Shown: positions 22,501 to 34,050 of the stretch, one piece after another
Numbering within the stretch: position 1 is the first letter of the stretch
Layout: each line of letters begins with the position of its first letter
Assembly (NCBI GenBank): GCA_035610365.1
Contig: CM069435.1
Location: 86,275,389-86,339,388 of the forward strand
Direction: 5' to 3'
DNA length: 64,000 nt
DNA from: Aquatica leii
Taxonomy: Eukaryota > Arthropoda > Insecta > Coleoptera > Lampyridae
Translations under genes and position numbers: made by a program
Notes under the pieces: model-generated
The model's database searches: none
Told to the model about the DNA's origin: nothing
Seen by the model: the letters and a program-made list of their open reading frames with translations, nothing else

Positions 22501-22957
22501 GCATTTTCATACAGTGTGCAAATTTGGTCTTCTATAAATAAGTTTTGCTTTAATAACAGTGTTAACACGAACAATTACTTACGTTGTTGTAACTCTCGAT
22601 AGCAAAGTGTCATAGCTTGTAAAGTTGCATCGTCCACAGGGTTGTCCTCTCCGAGTGCTTCCAAGAGCGATACACATTCACAATCCCGACCCATTCTAAG
22701 TAATGATAAAGCTTTAAGTGCTTTAGCGCATAGAGAATTCGGCGTCTTTTTAAGCACCTTATCGCATTCCTGTAGTGCTTTCTTGTTGTTGCCGCTGTCG
22801 AGCCATTCTAAAAAACATAACCTCACTTATTCGTACCCCCAAAGTTCTATCACGGCTTAACGTCGCAACTTTTGTTAAAATCTTATAAATTACCATAAAT
22901 CGGCCTTAATCTTCGTTCGACGACTGAATTATCTTGCACGTGCACTTTTGATGCCAT
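19515..22957 (-). CDS. NAA25: NAA25 / psidin, auxiliary subunit of N-terminal acetyltransferase B
   Basis: NAA25 anchors the NatB complex to ribosomes and, with NAA20, acetylates nascent chains starting Met-Asp, Met-Glu or Met-Asn. Ten minus-strand exons (22957-22894, 22807-22583, 22531-22048, 22002-21818, 21713-21457, 21409-21070, 21018-20849, 20696-20482, 20431-19891, 19841-19515) join in frame to 935 residues, close to the about 970 of human NAA25. The start MASKVHVQD..RRLRPIYEWLD matches the family. A TPR-like helical array follows (WLDSGNNKKALQECDKVLKK, NPYYCWAVMSVVQQ), then LRGPYLARFELC, FRKFGHKPCC, CYKYGSF, WDKLRDNHDLSVYVSWDPER and a Lys-rich patch (KPQKKSKKKID) equivalent to the basic patch in the human protein. 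Nearly all introns are about 50 bases. Confidence 0.96.
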
Positions 22958-25751
22958 TTTTTCAAAAATGTTTAGCAAAAAATTTAACCCAAAAAATCAC
23001 ATAACATAAATTAAAGTATTTAGTTAAATAATTGATTAAAAAAACAATTTCTGGAATTTTAAGTAAATTAGCCGTTGGGAAAATCAGAATTTTTCTGCAT
23101 ACACAACTAAAGAAAATTATCTTATTTTATTTTACAGAAAACTGTATTTCGTACTTAGTTTTACCTGGTTTCACTAATAGATGGTGTTTTGTTTTAATTT
23201 ATTACGTAAATTAGAGAGAATAGAGTAATTTATTATGGCATATGAAATAAGTGAATACTAATCATTTTTTATATTGTTTTTCTATTTGTGTAAATTTTGT
23301 ACATTTGATAATATACATACAGTAAACTTTTGTTGCTACACAGATAAAATTAAAATTACAATTATTTTGTATGAGTCGTATAAAATACTATTTTATAAGA
23401 ATTTTGAGAAATGTACTTAAAAAAATACAAAAGTGTAAAATTTTAAACATTTGTTCTCAATAAATTTGATTATCATATTTGGCTTAATACGCACTACAAA
23501 AAAATTGTATTTTACTTTTCACTAATAATAAAAAAAATTCTTAAGTACTACTTATAGTTATCTTCATCATAAAATTAATTTAGGTGATGAAACAACAATC
23601 ACACTAACACTACTCTTTGCTCTTTTACTCAATATTTTTTCTTGAATTTAATTTTTCCAGCTATGTTTATTTTGTTTAATAAAATTAGCTTATTAACATT
23701 TTGTTATTCAAAACGTATTAGGATATAATTTTCATAGTTCAAAGGGGGCCTCGAAAATTCGACGGTCTAAGGGCCTCTACGATTAATCCTGCACTCTACG
23801 AAAGTCATTTTTTAATTACGAAATAATTCTCAAAATTGAGTTTGATTTACATGTGTTTGCCCGAGTAACATAACATAAATAAGTAAAGATAATGCGAGAT
23901 AAACCACAAAGCTTGTTTTTCGTCGTTTTTTACAGATCGGTATTAAGTCACAATTGTCTTATGTTTAGTACCACAATCATTTTTTTTGTCGCGAGAGCAT
24001 ATAGTTTATTTAGTTTTTTTTTGCTTTCTGTTCTTAAAAAACGTTTAGCTGTACGTAACAAAGAAACAAGTAAATTAGACATAGGTATGCACTAAACATA
24101 CAATAAATTAAACAATGTTTATCTGGTTGTTATCTTTTTGCAAAGACGAAAACATTCTGGAAAATGTATTAATCTTCTCTGCTATCCAGACTGTGCTTTC
24201 TTTCATGAACTTGTGCTCTTATTCAGAATACACTAAGTCTAAGATTGTTTATTTTACGCTTTAATATTATTCCGATTCCACGACCCATCTTGAAATTCAC
24301 ATTATTGTAAATAAATTATATCTGTAAGAAATGGTTGGTCTTGAGCGTGAAAGCACAACTGGTATTACCCACTCTACAATAATAATCCCGTAACGTAATT
24401 TGCACGAATTCGGTAGTATACATACTATATACGGATTATAAAATATAAATTTTGTGATAAGTATTCTAATTGCAAGAAATTGAATTATTACTTTTAATTA
24501 GAGCAGAAGTAATGCAATTACAGTAAATTAATTAATTAACGGTTGTGTCAATTAATAAATTATATATCAAATAAATTCTTGATTTTAAATTCAAGTAAGT
24601 TTCTCAAATTAAGTAAATATAACGCATTATTGGTAACTATATAAATTTAAACACCTACCTATACCTATCGTCAAAATATTTACATTTTAAACAAGCACGT
24701 AACTGTTAATAAAGCCTACAACTTATATAATTTTGAGAAAATTTATTCAAGTTTACTACAGAATTTTTATATGCGTTTTTTTTAATTTTTGTAAATTTTA
24801 ATTATAACTAACATCCTATTGTAAGTTAATTTATTTATCAAAAAAGAAAAATTCAATTCAATTCAATTTTTAAAAAATTAGTTTTGTTGAACAATAGTTT
24901 ATGTTATATAATGTACTAAAATATAATATATAATATGCAAAAAGCCGTGGTTACTGTGTGCGTCATAAATAATAAGTAAACCGAGGCGGAATGGAATAGT
25001 TTTTTGAAACAATATAACGGTGTCACTTTCTTATAGAAGATGTAGGACACCTCCACAAACTGACCTTACTTTAATAGTAGTAGTCTGCATGTGAACAAGT
25101 GCTGAAGACCGTGGACATAAAAAGAGTTCTTAATGCGCGATTATCGAATGGATTTTTAAAAAACCTGGTAAGTTTTTTTCTGTATTTTTGATCTGCTTTG
25201 TTTTATTACATCTTCCAATAAATTTAAATACGTGGATTAAAAATTCGTTGCGGTTTAAAACCCACGTAGCACAAAAGAAGTATTTAGAAAGTTACTCATG
25301 CAGTAATTAGTCACGAAATAAGTCACTGATCTTGAAATTTTTAAGTTGACCTTTAGGCAAAGTAGTTGCTAATAAACTTTTGTGTTTATTTCCGTTGATA
25401 GTTGTTGCTCAAGTTAAAAGAAATAATATTCGAGGCCACTGTTGTAAATAAAACTGGCAACATTGCAAATTTATTTAAATTTTTACTTTTTATAGACTTT
25501 ATAAACAAGAGCAATTTTTTTTATATTATTATTGACAGTTTAGAGGTTCTTCAATGAGGGCGGGCAACATAAACTATTTACATATTGGTTTTTTAAAGCG
25601 ACGTTTCGTGTTATGTATTAGTAACTTTATCAGAACATGATTATAATAAATCTTCACTTTTAAGTTTGTATTACATTATGCCGTGAATAAATTTACACCT
25701 GCTATTTTTTGTTTGTTAATGTTTCATCGTTTTTAAGGTTGCGCCTTCAGG
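22958..25751. other. Intergenic, 2.8 kb, NAA25 promoter side to LPMO start
   Basis: Very AT-rich with no convincing gene or repeat boundary. A good donor site (ctg|gtaagt at 25166-25173) and an acceptor (ttcag ending at 25750), just before the LPMO ATG, suggest a 5' untranslated exon of the LPMO gene near 25.1 kb with a roughly 580-base leader intron. This is unproven. Confidence 0.4.
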
Positions 25752-26704
25752 ATGATTGTGTTCGTTTTGTGGAGCGTTAATTTGGCACTGGTGCATGCCC
25801 ATGGACGACTTATTGAACCACCAAGTCGAGCTTCTGCTTGGAGGTACGGATTCAATACTCCCCATAATTATAACGATCACGAACTATTTTGTGGAGGATA
25901 CACCAATCAATGGGTAAAAAATGGTGGTAAATGTGGGGTGTGTGGAGATCCTTGGAATGCTAAGTACTGGTAGTAGCATATTTTATACCTTTTTGTTATA
26001 TATTAATTTGTAGGGTACCTCGAGCACACGAATACGGTGGAACTTTTGGACAAGGCGTTATAGTGAGACAATATACGGTTGGAAGTGTGATTACAATTAG
26101 AGTAGAACTAACTGCAAGTCATTTTGGATACTTCACTTTTTCTGTGTGTCCTGAATATAAAAATGTAACACAAGAATGTTTGGATAAAAACATTTTAAAA
26201 AATACACGTTCGCAAGATGGTTTAGTTTACAGCGATATAAGATTTTACCCTCGTGATGGTAGTAAAGTATACGAAATGAAATATAAATTACCAAAGATGC
26301 AATGCAGCCATTGCGTTTTACAATGGAGGTATATAGCAGGAAATAATTGGGGTATGTGTCCAAATGGTACTGAGCAAGTTGGGTGTGGTCCCCAAGAAGA
26401 ATTTCGCGCTTGTGCCGATATAGCAATTGGCAAATTGTCAGAGGAAGCTCCTATAACGACGACATCAACAACTGTTACTGAAGGAATACCCGAGTCAGAA
26501 GAAACTTACAGCCCAATTTCGGCTATCGTAATTGCTGTAGTTTCTTTTTTATTAGTGTCTTTAATTTTCTTCCTTTTGTACTTTCACTATTACCAAATTG
26601 GTGGACGAATTAAAAATTGGATTAAGCCTCCAGAAGATAACCAAGAATTTGCCCCTCAGCCGCCTCCTAGAGTTAAACGTTCTCAAAATAGAATTGATTT
26701 GTGA
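25752..26704 (+). CDS. AA15 lytic polysaccharide monooxygenase, membrane-anchored
   Basis: AA15 enzymes are copper monooxygenases of arthropods that cut chitin (some also cellulose) oxidatively. Two exons, 25752-25969 and 26014-26704, give 302 residues. A signal peptide of 16 residues ends at VHA, so cleavage leaves His17 (HGRLIEPPSRASAWR) as the N-terminal copper ligand. The second ligand of the histidine brace is His109 (ELTASHFGYF). Paired cysteines and the family motifs FCGGYTNQW, CGVCGDPWN, CSHCVLQWRYIAGNNWG and CGPQEEFRACADI are intact. After the catalytic domain there is a Thr-rich linker (TTTSTTVTE), one membrane segment (about 242-266) and a 36-residue basic, proline-rich tail. The anchor predicts action at the cell surface, perhaps in cuticle or peritrophic matrix remodelling (inference). 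The acceptor adds the last base of Trp73. Confidence 0.93.
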
Positions 26705-27030
26705 TAAATTTGTACTGATTATTAATAAATATGTAAATGTTATTATTGATTACGAAGAGCGTGATGTCACCTTTAATACAACTCGGAAACTGTTTGCCGC
26801 GTTAAACATTTTTGGGAAAAAATTTGACGTCTGTGGCGTGTGTATAACACGCGTTTTCCTCGTTTTTATTAAATAAAACCGCGATAAACGCCGTGATTAT
26901 TAATGATAAACGAGTAGTGAATGTTGATTGGAAGGAGTATTAGGATTTCCCCCTTTTGGAATTTGCTATTTCGCTCTTACTTATCTTAGTCTTGTGTGTG
27001 CGCAGAATAGCGTGAGTTTGTGAAATTGCG

Positions 27031-30000
27031 ATGAGCTTCGTCGAACGGTATTTATTGATATCTACATTTTTAAAGTTATTTTTGTTGTCTCTTGTAACGT
27101 TGTCAAAATGTCAGTACGATAGCCCTTGTCCAAATATTTTTCAATACAGACAGGATCGTTTTGGCACCTTATTCGGATATATCGAAGTACCCATACCAAA
27201 TACGAACGTAAATAAAATAGTCTTGGACGTTCAATTTTCAGTTGGAAACGTTATCTACGTAAGTACGAATATCTTATTCCGATGATTTCATAACAACTGC
27301 ATTTTTATTGATAAAGTTTTTGTAAACGCAAACCAGACTTTTATTCATTTTACTTTTATGTATATGTATGTAATAATGTATACACATACTCTATGATTAA
27401 AATTATCATAACGCAGCAATAACATTTTATTTCTTTAAAAAAGGTGTGGGATTTTTTTCAATATTCTAAAAATAATGAATTATGAAGTCTATCCAACAAA
27501 TTTTGAAATATTGCAGTTGATTGTATGCTAGTATCGCAAAGAAACTAAAAGTATAAAGTCATAATCCACTTTATACAATTTTTTTCTTTTATAGTACAAG
27601 GGCTACAAGTAATAAAAACCAGAGAATATAGCGTGTACACGTTATTTGCATCTCAATACTATTTTCTTGTCTTTTTTTAAGTTTGTTCATAATTGAACTA
27701 AGATCACTTGCAAAAAGTACTTCTTATAGTGTTTGTATAAACTTGTTTTATTATTATGTTCCATTTGCAGTTAGTTCATGCTCTATTTTCTTCATTGCGT
27801 TTACTCATATAACTTATTTTTCTGTTTTTGTTTACATAAAAATCGAAATTATATGAGATAAAGTGGCGTAACGTGCGTACATTCTATAAATAATGAAACC
27901 CGAATTCCAACGTAGAATTTCCGAATCTAATGTCTATTATAAACTCGTTTTAAGTACGAGTTAATACTCTAGGTCCAAACTTAAGTTGCAACTGGAGTTC
28001 TGCTACTAGACTCGATTTTCTCCAACATAACTATGCATCCTAAAAACAATGATTTCGCCGAATATCGATATTTTGAGATCGATAACAATCGTTTATCGAT
28101 GTTTAACTACCGAAACTAACATCGATCATCCCTATACCCCAGTCTACTTCATTCGAAAAATCAGCATATCATTATTGTGAAGGTTAAATCAGCAAATAGA
28201 ATAATAATTGTCTTTTTTTAAGTTTCAACATGTTTGATATTCTTTAATGTTTTCTTTGATTTGAGAAATTAAAAAAAAACGCAAGTGCTTTTTCGTGCAG
28301 TCATGAAAACGAAAATTCAATTATAGAATAGAGCTCAGGTTTCACTAAATTTCTGGTCTAGTATTATTGGTACTGATTTGAGCGTTTGAATGCAATTAGA
28401 GGCCTTAGTTTTAAGTAGAATTTTACAACTTTTAAAATTGTACGTAATTTTCAAACTTTACGAAACTTTTTAAAGTAAAGTTTATTTCTATGATTTTTTG
28501 TAAGCTTATAGGATTTGGCTTAGTTGACAAGTTGATTACCTAACTCTTCTTGGATGGATTTTCGATTGATAAATTGATGAACTGAATACACGCATTATTT
28601 TCATCAATTTCTTTTCGTCTTGCTAAAGCCGTTTATGGAAGTGGGCGAAAGTTGACTACTTCGGCTTCAAACTGACACGATTCATTCTCGAAAGACTCTT
28701 TTATTTTAGTACGAGATTTAGCTTTAGATCAACTTGAATGATTACGCAATATTGTGTTCGGACACGAGTTTAAGCGCAATTTATCTAAGTTTGGTTGCAC
28801 CCTTTGCTATTCTAACTTCTAGACTACAACTGCCCTCTTAAATATTGCCGTACATTTTAAATTCCAGTTTAAACTTGATTTAAGCTTAAAATATCAATAA
28901 CGCATAATGTTTATATTTCTTTTGTTATTCTTAAACAGTCTGAATTAAAGAGTACAATTTGTACTTATGTTTACGATCAGTTCTTTTTTTAATTTTGGGG
29001 AACTCTAATTCTATTCAGTCTGTTAATAAACGGTTTGTTGCTTTTCATGTATTTATATAATCTGCACTTTTTTCTTTTGAGTCAGTATTTATGTGTCTTT
29101 TTATCTCCACATCCGAACTTCACCAATCATTCTCTTTTTTTTGTACTTCGTCTTTTGTTTCTTTTTTTGTTTTATATAGGCTTCTGTTTCTGATTACAAC
29201 ATTCTCTTTTTTTTTGTAATTTTTTTGTCTAGCTCTTCCATATAGCACAAGTACGTAGTATGTACAATGTACGTACAGTAAAGTACATATGGAAACACAG
29301 CGTATGTTATTATACGAACAATGTACGCTTATTGTACGTCATAGTATATCTAATTGGTACTGGTTTGTATATAATATGCACTTAAACAAAAAATATTTAA
29401 AAATGTAGATGTGATTAAGATTTGGACTATCGTTGTCGGTGTAGCAAGTAATTTTTTTTTTATACATTGATAAATACCACAACAAAGATTGAAATTTAAC
29501 TAAAATATAATGGACGAAATGTGCTATATGGATTATGACACATTTTCATGTTTTTTTGTATCATCTCCAACTGTTTTTGTTTTTTCTATCTTAACATTTT
29601 TGATCTGAAAATAAACTTTCTCTATTTCGACATGAGAATTAGCGATTCTTTCACTAAAATCCGTGTAAGAATAAGCAAATTCTTACACGAATTTTAATAA
29701 TGTAAGTTTTTTCAAAGTTGGTATCTCTGCATGGTAAGTTGACGTTAGATAAAAAAGAAATCAAAATTATTGGAAGTTAACAATTGAAATTTAAATTTTG
29801 ATACCAAGATAAAATAAAAACGTCCTATTAATTCAAAGATATTTACTTATAAAGGTATAAAGAGATAATTTTGTATGAGATTTTAGGTTAACACATAAAT
29901 TTCAATATGTCAAAGTGTAAGTGTTGCCAATTCAGTAAAATATAAGTTTCCCAATGTTGTTTAAAAATTAAAATTATACGAAAAATATTAAATATTGTAT

Positions 30001-32064
30001 CGAAATAGAGAAAATAGTATAAAACACACGTCATAGAATACGTTTCAATCACTCGACCGCTTCATAAACTCGCCGCTGCGCGGCTCGTGTATGAAACTCG
30101 GTCTCGTGATTGAAGCGCGTTCATTCTGTAACTTGTGTTTTAATATACTATTCCTTATTTGGTTTTTAAGCAATTATTGTTTTTTAATGTATTTTCCAAA
30201 TGATTTTTAGCAGTAACTAAAGACCTGCTTAAGTACTTTAGTAATTATTTTCTTTACACACACACGTTGTGATAATGTGTCATTCTGTATCCTAAGTATG
30301 TATTTTTTTGCGTCGCTATTATATCTTTTCGGTTTATTTCTATTGGCTTTTTCTTTTTTTTTAACAAACCATTACGTTTGTTTTTTCTGTTTTTCTGTCA
30401 TATTGTTCTTAGGTACGTTATCTGCATATGCGACATATGCGCTAAAAACTTTGTTTAAATGTTTTATAAATTATTCTATAAATCGGTGGTGGCTTTTCCG
30501 TTAGGTCATTTGATTTTAAATATAAATCTTTTAGTAACTAAGAACGCGTTTTTAAGTGTTTAATGTTGAAATGACATTATAGCCACCAGCCGCCACAGCT
30601 TCAAAGAAATTCGTAATTAGGGGAAAGCCCGTACCGTCAAGCCGTACTCAATCTATTCTTAGTTTAAAATTCTTGGTTGGTTTTGTCTTTGATTCTTACT
30701 TTACATTTGATTTTTTATAATTTTGTTCTTGTTTTTGCTGTAATACTGCTTTTGCGCAAAAAATTAAACTGTCAAAATTTAGGGATCTAACGGTAACATC
30801 GAATTAACGGCAGGACGGCTAAATACATTAGAAGATATTTTGAATAGACGTCGTATACGATACAACATCAATTTTCCATACTGGACGAACATACCTCCAC
30901 AAATAACTGGAATCGCCATCAACAACCGAGTGTTATGTTCCGGACCTCCAATTTCAAGTGCGTATACATACTAGTGTACTTATTATGTACTCACAATGTA
31001 TTTTCTAAAAGGACGCTTAGTTTCGGTAGTTAGCACCGTTAACCTACAGCACGTTCTTACACTGACGACTCCATTAGGTTACGATGTGTACGGTCCATTT
31101 GAAAATGACGACACGCCAACTCAATTCTTACCTCCGATAGACAATAAATTTGAAACCACACAAAAGCCATTAATCACGCGTCCTGATAATATTTGCGGGT
31201 TGTCGCATAACGCAAATTCTTTAATTATTGGTGGAAAACGTTCGCGAAAAGGAGCACATCCATGGCTAGGAGCTTTGTTTGCTCAAAAAGTAGAAGGCAT
31301 TAGTTTTACCTGTGGTACCACTTTAGTGTCTAAAAGACACACTGTAACAGGTAGTATCTAATTAAAACGCTACGTCTTTTAATATCGAAATTTTAGCCGC
31401 ACATTGTGTTCACACTAAAAAGAAGAGATTTAGAGCAGACGAACTGTGGATTGTGTTAGGTCGTGAAAACATACAAAGCTGGTCTAACGATGGAGCTCAA
31501 ATAATTCAAGCTGAGGCAGTGCATATACATCCGGATTTTAAATTTACTACAGCCGATGGCGACATTGCCATAATTGCACTAGCGGAGGACGCTATTTTCT
31601 CTACATTAATACGACCAGCATGTCTGTGGTCCGAAGAAGCAAACATTGACTTAATCATAAACCAACTTGGAGTTGTAGTCGGCTGGGGTAAAGATGAAAG
31701 CGGAAAAACTACATCCGAACCCAGAGAAACATATTTTCCAATCGTCAGCGGCGAAGAATGCTTAAGATCAAATGTGGGTTTTTATGAAATAACTTCGAGC
31801 AGAACGTTCTGTGCAGGTGAGACTCATACTTTAGAAGTATTCTTCTTAATTTAAATTTTTTTAGGATACAAGAATAAAACTGGACCTTGCAATGGTGACA
31901 GCGGTAGCGGGTTTTTGATGAAAATTAAAGGAAGATGGACATTGCGGGGTATAGTTTCGATGTCGTTAGCTACACCTGACGGTAACTGCGATTTGACACA
32001 ATACGTTGTATTTTCGGATGTAACTCAATACAAGGAATGGATGTTACAGATTTTAAACAATTAA
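27031..32064 (+). CDS. Gastrulation-defective (gd)-like serine protease, copy 1
   Basis: This is a secreted S1A trypsin-fold protease of the type of Drosophila gd, which acts in the extracellular cascade that makes active Spatzle. Five exons, 27031-27258, 30783-30957, 31012-31350, 31397-31816 and 31865-32064, give 453 residues. A signal peptide precedes a GD_N domain (starting SPCPNIFQYRQDRFGTLFGY), a linker and the protease domain (GLSHNANSLIIGGKRSRKGA onward). The catalytic set is intact: TAAHC, DGDIAII and CNGDSGSG. The usual GDSGGP reads GDSGSG, so the Gly after the catalytic Ser-Gly is altered. Exon 1 is separated from the rest by a 3.5-kb intron. Copy 2 lies 283 bases downstream, with the same domain order and similar exon phases. 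Confidence 0.9.
27259..30010. other. Long first intron of gd-like copy 1
   Basis: Intron sequence without a credible gene. It includes a cluster of ATCGAT/TATCGATA words at 28058-28130, the kind of motif bound by insect insulator or DRE factors, and a mixed run of gtac words at 29250-29345. The rest looks plain and AT-rich. Confidence 0.4.
30011..30152. repeat. Near-perfect palindromic foldback in gd-like intron 1
   Basis: Arms of about 66-72 bases (30011-30076 and 30080-30152) are inverted copies meeting at gccgc-tgc-gcggc. This GC-rich centre (about 30050-30115) stands out in very AT-rich DNA. Transcribed, it would form a long hairpin. Its compact palindromic form suggests a miniature foldback transposon. 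Confidence 0.8.
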
Positions 32065-32347
32065 AAATTATTTACAAAGGATCTTCATTTAATTGTCGAT
32101 AAACATTTGATGATTATCAGCAAATCTGTTATCTAAATGATACCTTCACTTTTGTGATTGCAATTCCTATAAACGCATTGCAAATTTGTATTGATAACAA
32201 TAAGATAATTATCTTATAAGGCATTAGTATTAATTACACTGTAATTAACAGTTTAGGTTATTAGCATTACCGGTAATTAGTGTTAGAAATTTGATTGTAC
32301 ATCGAAATTCTTAGTTTAGTTTTATTTGAAACAGTGCGATCGCGACA

Positions 32348-33910
32348 ATGTTACTTTTGAACCTAATTTTTGTCTTCGCGATATACAAAATTAATGCAAA
32401 CAAAGTGAGCGTACCTAACAGTCCATGTCCTGACATATTTAAATATGAAAGTGATCAAAATGAAGGGATTTATGGAATTATGGCGTTTAAAAACGACATG
32501 AGCGGAAGTTACAAGGTCGAGTTGAACATGACAATTACTTCATTCGTAGCTCAGGTATTTACCTTTTCTGTAAAGTTACTGTCACTAATTTTTTCGTTGT
32601 TGTGCAGAATATTGGTATTAAAAGAATAACACCCGTGGATGTAGTACAAAATGGCGGCGATGTTGTTTACCGTGTAACATTTCCTGTTACAAATTACGTG
32701 CCAGAAGTTACTAGTGTAACGTTTAACACTCGAGTGTATTGCATGAGCAATCCTCAAACCTTTTCCGAGTTTACAAGTTTAACGGCATACGATTTCTTTT
32801 CGGTATCGGTGAATAAGCGAAAACCTTATCCTTTAGTGCTGCAAGAAGAACGAGTACCCGCAAAATTAAATAAACATAGATCACCGAGTTTTTTAGATTT
32901 TACTTTACCTCACACAAAAGTTACAGAAAATACTTATTATTATGAAACAGTCTTAACGCAAACTTCCCCTAATATAGTGGAAACAACAACTCCATCTTTG
33001 GAAATCGTTTCTACGGCAAAACCTATTAATCGCTTAATTGAAACGATCGTGTTTGAAAATAGAAATTTTGAAAAATTTGAATGCGGCGTTACAGAAGATA
33101 CTCAAGCGTTAATAGTTCATGGAAAACCAACCACAGAGGGCCAATATCCGTGGTTAGTTGCTATGTTTCATCTACAAGAAAACGGCGAATACAAGTTTAA
33201 GTGCGCTGGTAGCCTAATTTCTGAAAAACATGTCATTAGTGGTAAGATTGTTTATATTTTGTAGATGAGTTTATCTTAATAGATTTGTTTCAGCTGCTCA
33301 TTGCGTCCGTAAAGACCGTTATGTAAATATACCTTTAGAAAATATTATCTTAGTTTTGGGTAAACACAATATTAAGTCTTGGGCCGTGCGATCTGAAATC
33401 AGAGACATTAAATCTATTTACGTTCATCCCGATTATGTTAAACCGTCAGATGCTGATATATCGATTCTTGTAATGTATAAAGCGGTCGAATTTACCGAAA
33501 AGATTAAACCAGTGTGTTTATGGCACGAAGAAACTGAGAGCATTACTGGTATTGAAGGTGTGGTTGTAGGTTGGGGGCGCGATGAGTTTTTTAATGAATA
33601 TGTGCCGGAGCCTAGGGAATTGAGCATGCCGGTGGTTTCGCAAGAAGATTGCTTAAGGGCGGACGAACGTTTTTTAAAGATTACTTCAAACAGAACATTT
33701 TGTGCTGGAAACCGCAAAGGAAGCGGTGCTTGTACCGGTGATAGTGGCGGTGGGTTTATTATGAAACGCAATGGACGATGGACTATTCGCGGCATTGTAT
33801 CATCAGCACTTGTTGACTCAAATACCCGTACTTGCGATGTTAATAATTATATGGTGTTTTCTGATGTTGCTAAATATAAATTGTGGATTGATCGAGTTAT
33901 GAATAAATAA
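32348..33910 (+). CDS. Gastrulation-defective (gd)-like serine protease, copy 2
   Basis: This is the tandem paralogue of the gene immediately upstream. Three exons, 32348-32554, 32608-33241 and 33294-33910, give 485 residues. A signal peptide (about 1-18) is followed by the GD_N domain (SPCPDIFKYESDQNEGIYGI), a long linker with Thr-rich stretches (about residues 190-240) and the S1A domain. The catalytic triad is intact (AAHC, DADISIL, CTGDSGGGF). A probable Cys-linked activation region is ECGVTEDTQALIVHGKPTTE. The protease domain cysteines and EPRELSMPVVSQEDCLRAD have direct counterparts in copy 1, which supports a local duplication. The first intron here is 53 bases, against 3.5 kb in copy 1. 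The stop lies 140 bases before the Snr1 start on the same strand. Confidence 0.92.
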
Positions 33911-34050
33911 AATAATAAATATGTTGTTTTATTAGTGTTGAAGCACTGTGTATAAAATTTAGTTACTTTTTAGGTGTTTACGTTTGTATACCGGTGCGAC
34001 CGCCATTTTGAAGCTACTTCTTACTGTTTTTGTTGGGTTTAATAAAAATT

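Noticed and set aside
26598-26876. Plus-strand frame overlapping the LPMO 3' end
   Set aside because: Different frame from the LPMO and no domain; mostly 3' UTR.
30277-30504. Hydrophobic 75-residue frame in gd-like intron 1
   Set aside because: Phe/Leu-rich from T-rich DNA, no conserved pattern, inside an intron.
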